Shown in pieces: positions 34,711-45,813 of a stretch of 64,000 nt of DNA; position 1 is the first letter of the stretch; each line of letters starts with the position of its first letter. The stretch is taken from assembly GCA_036346255.1 (NCBI GenBank), contig CM070635.1:41257715-41321714 (forward strand), written 5' to 3'. The stretch is from Ampelocalamus luodianensis (lineage: Eukaryota > Streptophyta > Magnoliopsida > Poales > Poaceae). Below the pieces are notes generated by a model, which did no database searches, was not told the origin of the DNA, and worked only from the letters and a program-made list of their open reading frames with translations. The translations under genes and the position numbers were made by a program.

Positions 34711-36204
34711 TTTTGGATACTGTTGGTCCCTCTTGATTCTAAATTCTAAATCTAGCCTCCGTAACTCATAAATTCAATTTCTAGCCTTCCTCTCCCGTCG
34801 GGGAGTGTAGCAACTAGGTGCTGCCGTTGAGGGCAGCAGCAGCTTGGTGCTGCAGTCAGGGACCGCAACAAGGTGACTGTAGCAACATTTTCTCGAAAAT
34901 TTATTTAAGTATATTTTTTGAAAGAATTTCTAAATATAAAAATGAGCTCAATTTTTTTTTTTGTGAAGCCTCCTGACACAGTTTCCTTGCTTGTGTAAAA
35001 AAAATTTCAAAATTTTATCTATTCTGTTTTTTTTTCTCTAAAATTTATTTAAGTATATTGTTTGTAGGAATTTTCTAATATAGAAAACGAGGTCCAAACA
35101 TTATGATTTTTTCAGGCTCCTTAGATAGTAGACTTGATTGTGTAATTTTTTTAGAATTTTATATATTATGAAATTGTTTCAAAAATTAAGGGTTTAGGTC
35201 TCGAAAATTAGAACGAAAGGGTTTAGATCTCCAAAGTTAATCTTTTTTATTAATGTTCTAATCTTCATTTTTCTTAAAATGTTTTAGTAAATCGTCATAT
35301 GATTATCGTCAGTTACATTGTTTTGTTATTTATAAGATATTTTAGTTCTTGATAGCATAGTGTTTCTTCTATTGTTTGTACGAGTCCTGAGAAAAGCTGC
35401 CAAAAAAATCATGAGAAGCTTCAATTGATAATCTATTATATAATAAAAGCCTACGGTGACGCATGATTAAATGGTTTCATAAAAAAGAGAAATATACTAA
35501 ATCTTCTCACAAAAAGGGAAAAACATTAGCCCTCATTTTGGTGGGTCCTAATGATGATGCATGGTTAAAAAAGAGAATTGATTCTTATTGGCGCCTTCTG
35601 TCGATTCCCGTGTTATCCGCGAGTTCAAACCAGTTCAAACATTAAATTTTGAAACTACCATCCTTAATCAATAATAGAGTATGAAAGATTTATTGCCAAC
35701 TTGCCATGGCCCCACCACCTAATTCTTCATGTGGCATTTTTGTTTGTGCACACATATTCCTCCACTTGCATCAACCACTTCTGGTGTAAATTGATGTCAA
35801 AATATCTTGCTATCTCAATAAGGAAGATTTGTTGCCATGACCCCGCCACCTAATTCTTCATAGGGCCCTTTTGTCTGCGCACATGCGTATTCCTCTACTA
35901 ACGTCAACCGCTTCTGTGTGAATTGTTATGTGTTAAAATGTCCTATCTCTCACTAAACAGGGTTTAGATAAGACACAAGTGAACTATCCAGTACCTTTAT
36001 ACCTCCCTATGTTGTTACCTTATTTGTTAAGTTGTGCGGAGTAGTTGTGAAGAAATATTTTCTTTTTACATGATTGATATGAATTACTACTCAATGCGTG
36101 AGTTTAGAATCCACTGTGAAAATTCTACAATTACCTTCCATATGCAGCTTATATGGTTTTGCGGTTACCATCGTATCCCGGTCATTACATTTGTTCATTC
36201 TGCA

Positions 36205-36636
36205 GGAACAAGGTGCATGCCTTACCATGTGCCAGTCAACGCTACAGCTGAAGAACCACTACAAATTAGAAACAACAATCTAAGGAAGAATGATCATTTG
36301 GAGTACAATGCATTTAAAAATGAAGCTAATGAGCACAATTTGGTTAACATTGGAGAGAACAATGAAAACGGAACAGTCAATCCTGATCAACCTGAAGATG
36401 ATGAATGATTGTTTGACATTGCTGACGATAATATTGTACCCAATGGTCACTTGTCAGTTGCTCACCCTACACCCTTTGCTGTAATCGCTTGGGAATCACT
36501 AAGTATGATGCACAAACCAATTTCTATGGTGGAATTGGAAACACCAAACGAAATCACCCACACTTGTTTCCAATGCGGTGAGGTCGGGCACTGGAAGATT
36601 TATTGCCCTGTGCTACATGATAGCAGAGGGTTTTAG
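36205..36636 (+). pseudogene. Zinc-knuckle ORF of unknown origin
   Basis: A single frame runs from about 36205 to 36636 with one TGA at 36406-36408. The first part is acidic and Asn-rich (for example NLVNIGENNENGTVNPDQ). The second part ends with HTCFQCGEVGHWKIYCP, a CX2CX4HX4C zinc knuckle, then SRGF and a stop. An acceptor-like TTCTGCAG at 36198-36205 just before the reliable part suggests an exon. It could be the tail of a gag, a transposase or a captured gene; nothing decides between these. Confidence 0.45.
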
Positions 36637-37791
36637 GAAGCATATGATGATGTCCTTCTGGCTGTGTGCTACGAACAATAAGAAGTTAGCACTTGGGGCT
36701 AACGATAAACTTTTACTTACTATAATAAGCTTTTTATAGGTTTGGTTTGGCGGTTTAGGGTTTAGCTATAGTGCTGTGACACCTGCTAAAACTTGTGCCT
36801 GACCGTAAAAAAGGTTCCTAATATGCCTGGTCCGTAAAAAAGGGTTCCTAATAACTATAGTATCCTTCTATGCCAAGGAAACTTTTGATCTGAGGCACTG
36901 TCTTGGGCGACTCCCAGTTGAGAACATCCTTGACTTGCAGTGATGCGGGTAAGAACCATCTGTAGCAAATCTTCCCAGGTTTAATATATGAGGGGGAGAA
37001 AGCACGATAGGTGAGAGGGAAAAGCACAGAAGGCGAGAGAGAACAAGGGAGAAAGACAGAAACAAACTAACTGAGGAAAATCGGTTAAACCCAAAGAACA
37101 ATTAGCCGGAAAGCTATTAAGAAGCAATAAAATGCGACACTCAAGCAAAAGATCCTATTGTACGGATTAAACTGTACTAAAACTGAGAAAGGCAACTTTG
37201 GTACAACACTACTAATTTTAACTTATATGGGCGATCGACTTGAAACAATCGACAGATTTTGAAACTTCTAGGCCATCCATCGCTTTGATTACTAAAGACT
37301 CGATCCTATAGAGATAACCGAGGTGAGAAAGTCAATTTAACTTTGAAAATATATTTCAAAAAAGATAAGAGGTAAGAACCTAAGAATGGTATGAGAAAGT
37401 CAATTTAACTTCGAAAACAGACTTCTAGGCCATCCAAAGATGTCACGCAAGCCCTCGGCCGAGCGTTGTGCCAGCGTAGAGGGTTTGTGTGGCATCTATC
37501 ACACCGTAACTCATGGCGTGACAAGTCTGCCTTGTCACGCCATTAGAGTTGGTGTGACAGGGCCAAACGTTATTCGCTTTTGCATGCGTAACTGCATTCG
37601 GTTTTCTAAATTAATTATTTGCATGCGTGATTGCATTTTGATTTACATGGCGCACATGGTTTGGTTACGTGCATAAGAAACAACATCATGCACGATGCAA
37701 CAAACCGAAGTACTCCTACGATACATATGTGCCTTTTTGGAATATAAATAAATTCGACCTTCGGGGGACTAGTACGGAATGGCCCGACCTA

Positions 37792-38525
37792 CTACGTAGA
37801 CCAGGGCCATTTTCCCTTCCTTGCGAGCTTGGCATTGTACTCCTCGCCAGTGTCCTTGGCCTTGGTCATCATTTCTTTCTTTTTCTCACGCTCCCTCGCG
37901 AGACTCGCGCTCCCTACGCCTGCACGCCTTGAGCTGAGCTTTCATCTCCTAACGGATACGCTCGTTTTACTCTTCGTTGCGGCGCTCCTCCTCCCGGATC
38001 TCGCAGGCCCTTTTGGCATCCCACTCCTCGTAGTCGAGATGCCACTGGTCGCGTGTGTGGATCTCTTCGTTGATCCACTTGCAGTAGCCACATTGCGGAT
38101 TCGGGGACTATGGGTAGACGAGAGAGATTGTTAGTGCGTACTTTGAAAGAGAAATGGTAGAGGAACATACTGTAACTGGTCCTTACCAGCTGCCGATAAC
38201 GGCTCATATCCCAACGATGGTCGGGATAGTTATAGGAGTAGTTCGCACAACCCCAGTAACGCATAACCAGGCTGAGTCGATGCTTGGACTTGAAGAACTT
38301 GCATGTGTCCCTGCACCAACAGAGGGGTGGCGTCTCCCCCTCGGGTGGGTGTTACGGTGAAGGCTCAGTTGGAATGTTCTGGTAGGGGTTGCCGCTACGG
38401 GGGGCGTCATTGCGGGGAGGTGCCCTCCTGGCACGCTCCGCTTGTTCGACTCGGGCCGCAGCAGCCCTTGCGAGTTCGCAGATCTCGTCCCATTGCTTCT
38501 TCATCTTGTCGCATTGCTTCTCCAT
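37792..38525 (-). pseudogene. GRF-type zinc-finger gene, transposon-associated, decayed
   Basis: From the ATG at 38525 the frame gives a coiled-coil-like start (MEKQCDKMKKQWDEICELAR), one TAA stop near 38353, then PPLCWCRDTCKFFKSKH and MRYWGCANYSYNYP up to a GTAAGG donor near 38188. After the intron, PNPQCGYCKWINEE and HLDYEEWDAKRACE follow from about 38107, then two stops and a frameshift, and a Lys/Glu-rich tail ending KGKWPWST and TAG at 37794-37792. The paired CxC and YW.C / C.Y(F)xxWI pattern matches GRF-type zinc fingers seen in many plant transposon ORFs. Function is unknown; the copy is dead. Confidence 0.65.
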
Positions 38526-38680
38526 CCCGGCGTGGTGAAGCAAGCTCTGGTGTAGTATTGGGTTTGGTTGTGTAGTGTTCTCTTTTAGATCTCTTTCACC
38601 TCTTTTTATAAGCCATAGGGTATAATGCACCCGACGGAGTGAGGACACACAATAATTCGATGTGCGTAGTGTGTTTAGTT

Positions 38681-39030
38681 TTGAAAAGTTGTTGGCGGGG
38701 CAGAGTATTATCATGTCGAACCGAAAAAGTTGATGGTATGGTGTGGTTAAATTCATGTGAGTAGCCTGCGAGGCAAAGCGTTGTCTTGTTTTTCTGAAAA
38801 GTTGCTGGCGAGGCAGAGTGTTATCATGTCGTTCCAAAAAATTACTAGCGATGCAGAGTGTTGTCATGTCGATCTGAAAAGTTGCTGGCGAGGTAGCATA
38901 GTCTGGTAATTTCAGTATGAAAAGCTGGTGTGGCAGTGTGTTGTCATCTCCCTCTGAAAAGTAAAACGATCATAGCATAGTCTGGTCATTTCGGTCTTAA
39001 AAGCTGCCGAGGTGGAGAGTTGTCAGTTAA
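38681..39030. repeat. Minisatellite, unit about 40 bp
   Basis: About eight degenerate copies of a unit beginning GAAAAGTTGCTGGCGAGGCA and ending near GTTATCATGTCG follow each other, at about 38683, 38727, 38797, 38837, 38876, 38918, 38957 and 38998. The copies differ in length and in the last ten bases. It lies inside the cargo of the large fold-back unit, just upstream of the decayed GRF gene. Confidence 0.7.
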
Positions 39031-39086
39031 TAGGAGAGAGAGGGGCCAAAGAGAGTGAGTGAGATAGGATTTATGTGGGCTTGTCA

Positions 39087-39480
39087 TGTCACGCCAAGGG
39101 CCCTAGCGTGGCCTAAGCGTCCTGCCACGCTAGGGTTTGCTCTGTTCCAAAGGAGTTGCAAAACCATGCTAGGGTTCCGATGCTAAGTCCTATCACGCCA
39201 GTATCCCTGGCGTGACAGTACTACTTTGTCACGCCAGGATAGCTGGTGTCGTAGGACTGTGTTGCCACATCAGGGTATTTGCCGTTCCAGAGGGGGTGTA
39301 AAAAACATTTACGCACTCTGGTGCTAAGTCCTATCACGTCATTTGTCCTGGTGTGACTGTACTAATATGCCATGCCATGCCATTATCCCTGGCATGGCAT
39401 AACCATGTTGCCATGCCAGGGTTTGTGCCGTTCCAAAGAACTTGTAAAAAAACGTCGTTGCTCACGGTGCTAAGTATACT
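39087..39480. repeat. Subterminal tandem repeats with TCACGCCA palindromes
   Basis: Three units of roughly 105-150 bp (about 39087-39190, 39191-39331 and 39332-39480) each contain pairs of ATCACGCCA/TGGCGTGA-like words, a GCCGTTCCA-type block (GTTCCAAAG/GTTCCAGAG) and the end GTGCTAAGT. They abut the right inverted arm. The same palindromic word fills the MITE at 29679-30033 and recurs at 37505-37560. Confidence 0.7.
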
Positions 39481-39845
39481 TAAATGAATTTTAGAGAAAA
39501 AATTAGAATGGATAAATTTTTTTTAAAATTACGCAACTAAGAAAACTGTGTCGGGAGGCTCCACAAAAAAATTCATAATTTTTTGAGCTCATTTTCTATA
39601 TTTAGAAATTCCTCCAAAAAAATACTTAAATGGATTTTCAGGAAAATGTCGCTACAGTGCTGCAGTCACCTTGCTGCGATCCCTGATGGTAGCACCTAGC
39701 TGCTGCTGCCCCTCACGGTAGCACTTACCTGCTGCACTCCCCGAGCACAGCACGCGGGAGAGGGGGCTAGAAATGGAATTTATGGGTTACGGGGGCAAGA
39801 TTTGTAATTTAGGATCAACAGGGGGCCAATAGTATCCGTCCTTAT

Positions 39846-41205
39846 GAAAACACGACCATTAGTTGAGATTTCGCTACTGGTTTGTGGTTCTATTCGTGGC
39901 CATACTTTTTGAAAATTATTTTGCTTTCTAAGGTAGTAAGTCGAATTTAAAATACACACTTCACAAAAAGTATACAAAGAAAATTTCTTAATTACCGCTG
40001 AAAGTTTGCAACTTTTTTTAATATACCATTTAAAATTTGGGTCTTCCTTCTACGCCGCTAGTTGTAAAATTTTATCACCTTGTACCACTTCCGCCATTAG
40101 AAGACTCCCGTTAAGCCTTTTTTCACGAATGCTAGTCTTACCCCTCAAATAGTTAATGGGTCCACTTATCAGCTTCTTCTTCCTCCCTCTCTCTCTCTTA
40201 CCATCCACTCACCTCTCTCTCTCTCTCTTCTCTCTCTCCTCTCTCTCTGTCCACCGCCGCGGAGGGCGGGGTACTGCTGGTCGCAAAGCAGCATTAGCTG
40301 AGCCCACCCATGCTAGCGCCGTGCGGAGGCGGGCCAGCGCCAGCGCCAGCGCGGGAGACGGAGGCCAAGGTAGATGCTGGGTTGTTGTTGGAGGTGGAGG
40401 CGGCGCGGATGCCTAATTTGTGCGCCGAAGAAGAAGACCACAAGGCTACAAACGCAAAACACCATCCTCTCGCAACTGATCGGATCATAAAACAACCACC
40501 CCATACGTGCGATCATAGATCGCACCTCGCATTTTCCTCGACCCACGAGGGATCAGTGTTCCATCATTCGCATTCCACCAAGAATCACACACAGGGAGAA
40601 GCAGATGACCTAAGGTATATAGGCCCAAGAAGTGGTGTGCAGAGGAGTGCAAACCTTGTAGCTCTACAGTGGCCGCTCTTGCTGGGAGTCCATGGTGGCT
40701 CGCCACTTCATCTCTCGTCTCCAGCCTTCGATTCGCGGTGTGGGAGGAGCAGAGGTGGTTCGTCGTCTCTACTGCTCCACACCAACTTCACCCACTCGCT
40801 TCTTTGACGCCTTTTTTGCTCCCACTCTCACTCCCACTCCCACCACGGTAAACAAGGCCAGGGAGTGAAATGTGAAGGGTAAAGGTGGAAGGAAGGGTAA
40901 TATGGTAGTATATGTTTTCGCATTCTTTTTTTTTTACAAGAAAAGATTGAGTAATCTTTATTTTCTTGTACGTTAAAACTGGTAAAATAAGATCAAATCT
41001 TGTCTTAAAATACACCGCTATCGATCCTACTAGTAGGATCCTACCGCTATCTTGTGAGGCAAAAATACACCGCTATCGATCCTACTGCTAGTAGGATCCT
41101 ATCGGGAGGAAGTACAAGATTAGGCTGAGGCAAAAATATATCAACGGTCATGCCAAGGGGGAAAGAAAACATGCATACACCCTGGGTGATGTGGCTACAT
41201 GAACC
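39846..41205. other. Spacer with pyrimidine-rich tract and small repeats
   Basis: No gene is recognised. 40180-40250 is a (CT)n-rich tract that could be a 5' UTR remnant, followed by a GC-rich stretch open in several frames. A direct repeat with ACACCGCTATCGATCCTACT occurs at about 41009 and 41067, each copy containing a CTAGTAGGATCC palindrome. Confidence 0.35.
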
Positions 41206-41592
41206 TGCAACAAGCCGAAGTACTTGCACAAGCTATGCTCGTAGGTGTACAAGGCGTGTGCGCAAGTCAAGCAAATGTCTACGTCGTATATCTCCAAATA
41301 CTATGATATACAATATCTTTTTAGTACATGGAGTGCAGAGTTTCGCTCATATGGCATGGACATGAACTATAGGGATTTTTGGCCGGACATGGTGAAATGG
41401 GGCCCGAACAAGGCCTTGAAGTCAACTAGGAAAGGACAACGCCAGACGCGGTGCTTCCGAATCGACATGGATAATAGCCAGCGTGGGGGCCTGAGCCGCG
41501 CGACGAAGTGCAGGATATGCAAGACCCTTGGCCACTCCATGAAAGATTGCACCAATAGACTGAGGTTGTCTAGTCGTCATTCTGTGTTGTAA
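41206..41592 (+). pseudogene. MULE transposase C-terminus (SWIM zinc finger and zinc knuckle)
   Basis: The frame reads CNKPKYLHKLCS, a stop (TAG), then VYKACAQV: this is the CxC(NKP)...C.HV...C pattern of the SWIM zinc finger of MULE transposases, with one stop and the histidine lost. STSYISKYYDIQYLFSTWSA and MNYRDFWPDM follow, then a basic stretch KALKSTRKGQRQTRCFRIDM, and CRICKTLGHSMKDC, a CX2CX4HX4C knuckle. The order SWIM, W-P, Arg-rich, zinc knuckle is the usual tail of Mutator-type transposases. The catalytic domain is not present upstream. The protein would bind DNA and catalyse transposition in an intact element. Confidence 0.7.
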
Positions 41593-41698
41593 TTAATTGT
41601 ACTATCTGCATGTACGGAGACCGTCGTTTAATGTAAACGGGTAGTCTGCTCATATTTGTGTATTTCTGTAGGTCATTCTTTCTTAACATGTTTGTATT

Positions 41699-42317
41699 TT
41701 GGCATTCTATTTGTTCCAAATTGACTCACCCTTGTTCTGTGCACAACAGCAAAACATTAGGTCGCCCTTGGAGATATCGGACTCGTCGTCGAACTACTAT
41801 GTACAAATACCGAAGAAGCGTAAGTGGCTTGCCGAGAGGGCTAAACCCTACCTAAATTTTTCTGTGAAGGATGTGCCGGTACCACCAAAGTTTCCACGTC
41901 CACAATGTGTGTGTGAAGAACCGGCGAAGATCATTCAGTCCACACACCCGACCACCGTCGCCCGGGCATACTACACATGTGGGAACATCCTCGTAAGAGA
42001 ATCTTGCGCACACATCGATTTTTCACACCTTACGTTGCATTCCACATATTTCTAACTTCATCCGTGCATAATGGAAGCCCGAGATGCGTTGCAACTTCTT
42101 CCAATGGATCGACAGCCTGGAGATGTAAAATAAGACATTCATCCAGCAGAAGTACATGTTGAACTACGCGATGCGAGCCGAGACCTTCCAGGGATGGAAA
42201 CCTTACGTACCCGACCCTATTGAAGAGGAACCCATTGACAAGAGGAAGACTCCTGCTAGTGAGATCGGTGGCTGTCCTAGAGCTCCACATCGCCCTAGCA
42301 CACTTCGGATCAATGAG
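41699..42317 (+). pseudogene. Second GRF-type zinc-finger gene, transposon-associated
   Basis: Exon-like segment 1 (41699-41993) encodes NYYVQIPKKRKWLAERAKPY, then PRPQCVCEEPAKIIQSTHPT and ARAYYTCGN, ending at a GTAAGA donor. Segment 2 (about 42074-42317) encodes PEMRCNFFQWIDSLEM, a TAA stop, then TFIQQKYMLNYAMRAE and an acidic/basic tail to a GTAAGT donor. CxC..PA...S.HP..ARAYY.C and C.FFQWID is the GRF zinc-finger pattern. It lies 107 bases after the MULE tail in the same orientation, so both may belong to one element. A solo gypsy LTR begins 72 bases downstream of the second donor. Confidence 0.7.
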
Positions 42318-42389
42318 GTAAGTGATGCTCAAGTCGCATCCTCATTATTGATTTTGCCTTTCATTCTGCTACCATCATGCAATAGTCCA

Positions 42390-43702
42390 TGTAACGTCCC
42401 AAAATTTGGCTTTTCAAAAATCTTTTGAGTAGTTTAGGTCCTTGGAAAATTTCACCAATTTTATTTGAATTAATAAAGCTTAATTGGAATTTTCCTAAAT
42501 TAAAAATATTTAATTTGACTAATATAAACGTTAATTAAATAAAAACCTGTGTTATTTGGCTTCCTTGTGTTTCAAGGAATTTTTGGGTATTTTCTGAGAT
42601 TTTTCCGGATTTGTTTGCTATTTTATTTGGTCTCCTTGATTTTTGGGATTTCTTTTAATTCCGAAAATCAGTTTTTCTCTCTCCTGCCCACGTGCTACAG
42701 TAATGCGCGAATCACTGTTCATCTTCCAACTCGAGCAGAACCTCCAGAGAGCCTGTTTCCTATACGTAAGCAATAGAAAAATTTCTAAAAATCATATCTT
42801 CCTCTACGGTGCATATAAAAGCGAGCCGTTTGCGCCCACGCGTCCGTATTGATCTCCTCTTCCAATCCCCTGAATTGGTTTCCTCCAAACCGATCTATTT
42901 TCGCCGTAATCTCCAGAAAACCGAGCTCCAACCAAAGTTCTTCTCCGGCGAACTACGGCTTCATCCGACGTCCCCCGGCCGAACCGTCTGCGGCGTTGGC
43001 TTCGCATCGTCGCGTTCTACGTCATGGTTCCTTCCTCTTCGCCCGAAGATCACCGGAGCACCGTCGGCCATGTCAAGCCCTAAAGCCGAAACGTGTTCAT
43101 CGCGTTCCTCGCTTCCTCGGTGAGTTTCTCCAAAATCCGACCGCGTCATCTTGTGCCCCTCGTCAATACCTATCTTTCCCCTCTTGTAGATTCAAGTTTC
43201 ATCCACCGTGCGCCGAGAATTTGACGTTCTCTCGCCTCTTGTTCGTCGTCCTTCTCCGGTCAATTACTCCGCAATCGTTGATCCCCTGCCTTCAACTCCA
43301 CCACCGTTGAGTTCGCGTCGCCGCGTTCTACGCCGTGCTCACCTCCCTTTTTGCAGAGCATCGCCGGAAGTGTTACGCGCCCGTGAGGCCGCCGTCGTCG
43401 GCGTTCTTCGCGTCGCTGCTGTCGCATGGAGCAAAATCTCGACGTCCGGACCGCGTCATCATCTCCGGCTCGTCGTTTCCTTTCCGTTTTGCCCCTTCGC
43501 CAACGTTGGTTCGCCTCCGTTCGTCGTCACCGCCATGAGCAAGAACCTGTCATGCCTTCTGTTCACTGTTCATGCATATATGTGTCCAGTATGTACGTTT
43601 CTTGTTTCTTCCCTGTTCGATTTCCTCTCTGTCCTTCCTTTCCATCTAATTAATTCAAGCCAAATATATATCTCTCACTTCCATGTGGACCCTTTGCCAT
43701 CC

Positions 43703-43735
<33 letters not shown>

Positions 43736-45813
43736 CCATGTTGACCCCACATGTCATCCTCCTAATGAAAATCATAACTATTTCTCTCACTTACATGCGG
43801 GTCCCGCCTGTCAGTCAAACCTTGGTCAACCCTTGTTCATGAGCTTGGTCCACCGTGGACTAGCATATCTCTGTGGACCTGGTCCATAGACCAGTGACCC
43901 ACATGTCAATCCCTAATTCTATTTTCAGGAATTAATTTAATTCTTGAAAAAATCCTTTTATCTTATTGGTCCCACTTGTCACTCTCTCTACCTTATTTCT
44001 AGAATTATTTTAATTCTAGAAATTCATAAATATCAGTCGGTCCCACCCATCATACAGTCATTCTTTATCTAATATTTTCGGAATAGAATATTCTGAGAAT
44101 ATTCCGTAGAGCTTTTTCTTCATTTCATGTGAATTCCAATCTTCCAAAAGCCATATCTTCTTCATCCGAATTCCGATTGAACCCATTCAAGTTTCTAAAT
44201 TCATCTAAATTCAATATCTACCTTCGAGTACCATTCAATTTCAATTTGGAGATTATTTGATTTGTCTTTTGAATTTAGTTTGTTTTGCGCTTTCTTTCTC
44301 GTTAGACAGAAGTCCCGAATCGTCAGAAGGAGTGAAGATCAAGCAAGTAGAAGATTGAAGATAAATTAAGATCATCATTGCTATAGCAAGGCAAGTTATA
44401 CCTTTGATCATATTGAATCCCGCCAAAATTACTTTGATTCAAATTATTGCATTTACTTTAAGTAATTATTTAAATGCTTTTGGGTTTAGCTATTAATCCA
44501 ATTTGTTATATCCACTTTGTCTATTGTATGTCATAATCTTTTGTCACCCTAGATTGGTTCATATTTAGTTGGTGCTATGGTATTACCAACGTGGGTTGGT
44601 TAGTACGAGTAGATTGCTTAGCCATGCAACGAGTCATCATCATCACTGAGTTGCAATTATAAATTTGACTAAGTGATTATGGAACTTTGTGATAAAGCGT
44701 GTGCTATGTGTTATTACTTCGTGATGGCATGTGTTGCACTAAAACCAATCGGGTGGTAAAGGATTTGGGTGAGGCAAGTGGTGGATCTTTGTGTGAACCG
44801 GTGGCTTTGTGATTGGGATTTATCTGTGTGGTTTAGTTAGAAAAAGCGGAAGTCTTGCCTTGGTCAATTAAGGACTTAACTTTGTGCGCCATTGAATGAG
44901 CTATCTTTGTCACGACCACATGTCGGTGACGAGCCTAACTTAGTAGGTTACGGAGTTTCAACATTGGGGTTCGTGGATAGGTTAAGCTTTGTGATATGGG
45001 ATCGTGTGAATAAGAACGTCAATGTTGAGACGAAGTTGCCGAACTGTTTGTTATGATCGGTGCGGCCACACCGTTATATCGTGTGGGTAAAGTGTACAAC
45101 CTCTGCAGAGTGTTAAACAATCTATTCGAATAGCGCGTCATGATCATGAACATGCTCGGAGATTTCACACGAGGGTAGTTTTCATAAAACAATTGGGAAG
45201 GGACAAGCGTGTGATTTAAGTCATATGGTCGTGTGAAAGAATTTGATTAGGCTATGTGTCTTTGTGAAAACAAATGTTAAATTAATATTGTCTATTTGTT
45301 TTGAATTATGCTTTCAATCTATTATTTGTATTCAATTGCAAATGTTGCATTTACGCAAAATAACCACGAAGCCATTTCCTTTGGAATAAGCTCGCATCTA
45401 TACATTGCATTCGTGGTATGACTTGCGAGTATGGTTGTGTACTCACGCTTGTTGTAAAACTTGCGCCAAACCTACGAAATGGAGGAATCGTCGGTCAACA
45501 AGGTCTACTTCAAGGATCGAGAAGAACTAGGTCGCGCACTTGTTGGTTGCTGTGGGCATATGGATGGGCTTCACTGAAGTTATTCCGTTTCGTTCCGCTG
45601 CAGCTTCATTGAGCTATTCGCCTTCTGAGGCATTAATTGTAAGCTTTGACCTTAAGGTCTTTACTCTGATATTTATTGTTATTTGCCTATTTATTAGTCA
45701 TCTTTGTATATGGAAATGATATTTCATCGATGTTACCACTGTGTGCACTAGCGTGATCCTGGACTAGTGCAGTATACACAGAGGGTCCAGAATTGTATTT
45801 TTGGGTCCCGACA
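42390..45813 (+). repeat. Solo gypsy LTR, 3.4 kb (Tekay/Del type)
   Basis: It starts TGTAACGTCCCAAAATTTGG and ends GGGTCCCGACA. The 5-bp duplication GTCCA flanks it exactly (42385-42389 and 45814-45818). No gag or pol is present, and the length fits a single LTR of this type, so it is a solo LTR left by recombination between two LTRs. Joining the flanks restores continuous sequence downstream of the GRF gene. A (TA)n tract is at about 43701-43736. Confidence 0.92.
42813..42820 (+). promoter_or_regulatory. TATA box of the solo LTR
   Basis: ATATAAAAGC lies about 425 bases into the LTR, before a GC-rich stretch. In gypsy LTRs this is the U3/R promoter. A transcript from here would run rightward through the remaining 3 kb of the LTR into 45.8 kb. 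Confidence 0.5.

Larger units (their letters stand above)
34711..39845. mobile_element. Large transposon-like unit with about 350-bp inverted arms
   Basis: The left arm (about 34711-35062) and the right arm (about 39474-39845) are inverted copies, roughly 80-85% alike by eye. Shared landmarks, left against the complement of right, are GGATACTGTTGG/GGATACTATTGG, GGCAGCAGCAGC, AAGGTGACTG and ATTTCTAAATATA. The 4.4 kb between them holds a zinc-knuckle ORF, a decayed GRF-zinc-finger gene and two sets of tandem repeats. Long arms and cargo suggest a Mutator-like element. I could not match a 9-bp duplication at the ends. The left end is about 480 bp upstream of the NECAP start codon. Confidence 0.65.

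Noticed and set aside
35432..35460. Helitron-like 5' end (TCTATTATATAATAAAAGCC)
   Set aside because: The word resembles grass Helitron starts, but no hairpin plus CTRR end could be found to the right, and it lies in AT-rich sequence.
34699..39860. Possible target-site duplication of the large fold-back unit (shared CACGA)
   Set aside because: Only five bases match and they are offset relative to the arms, which is within chance.
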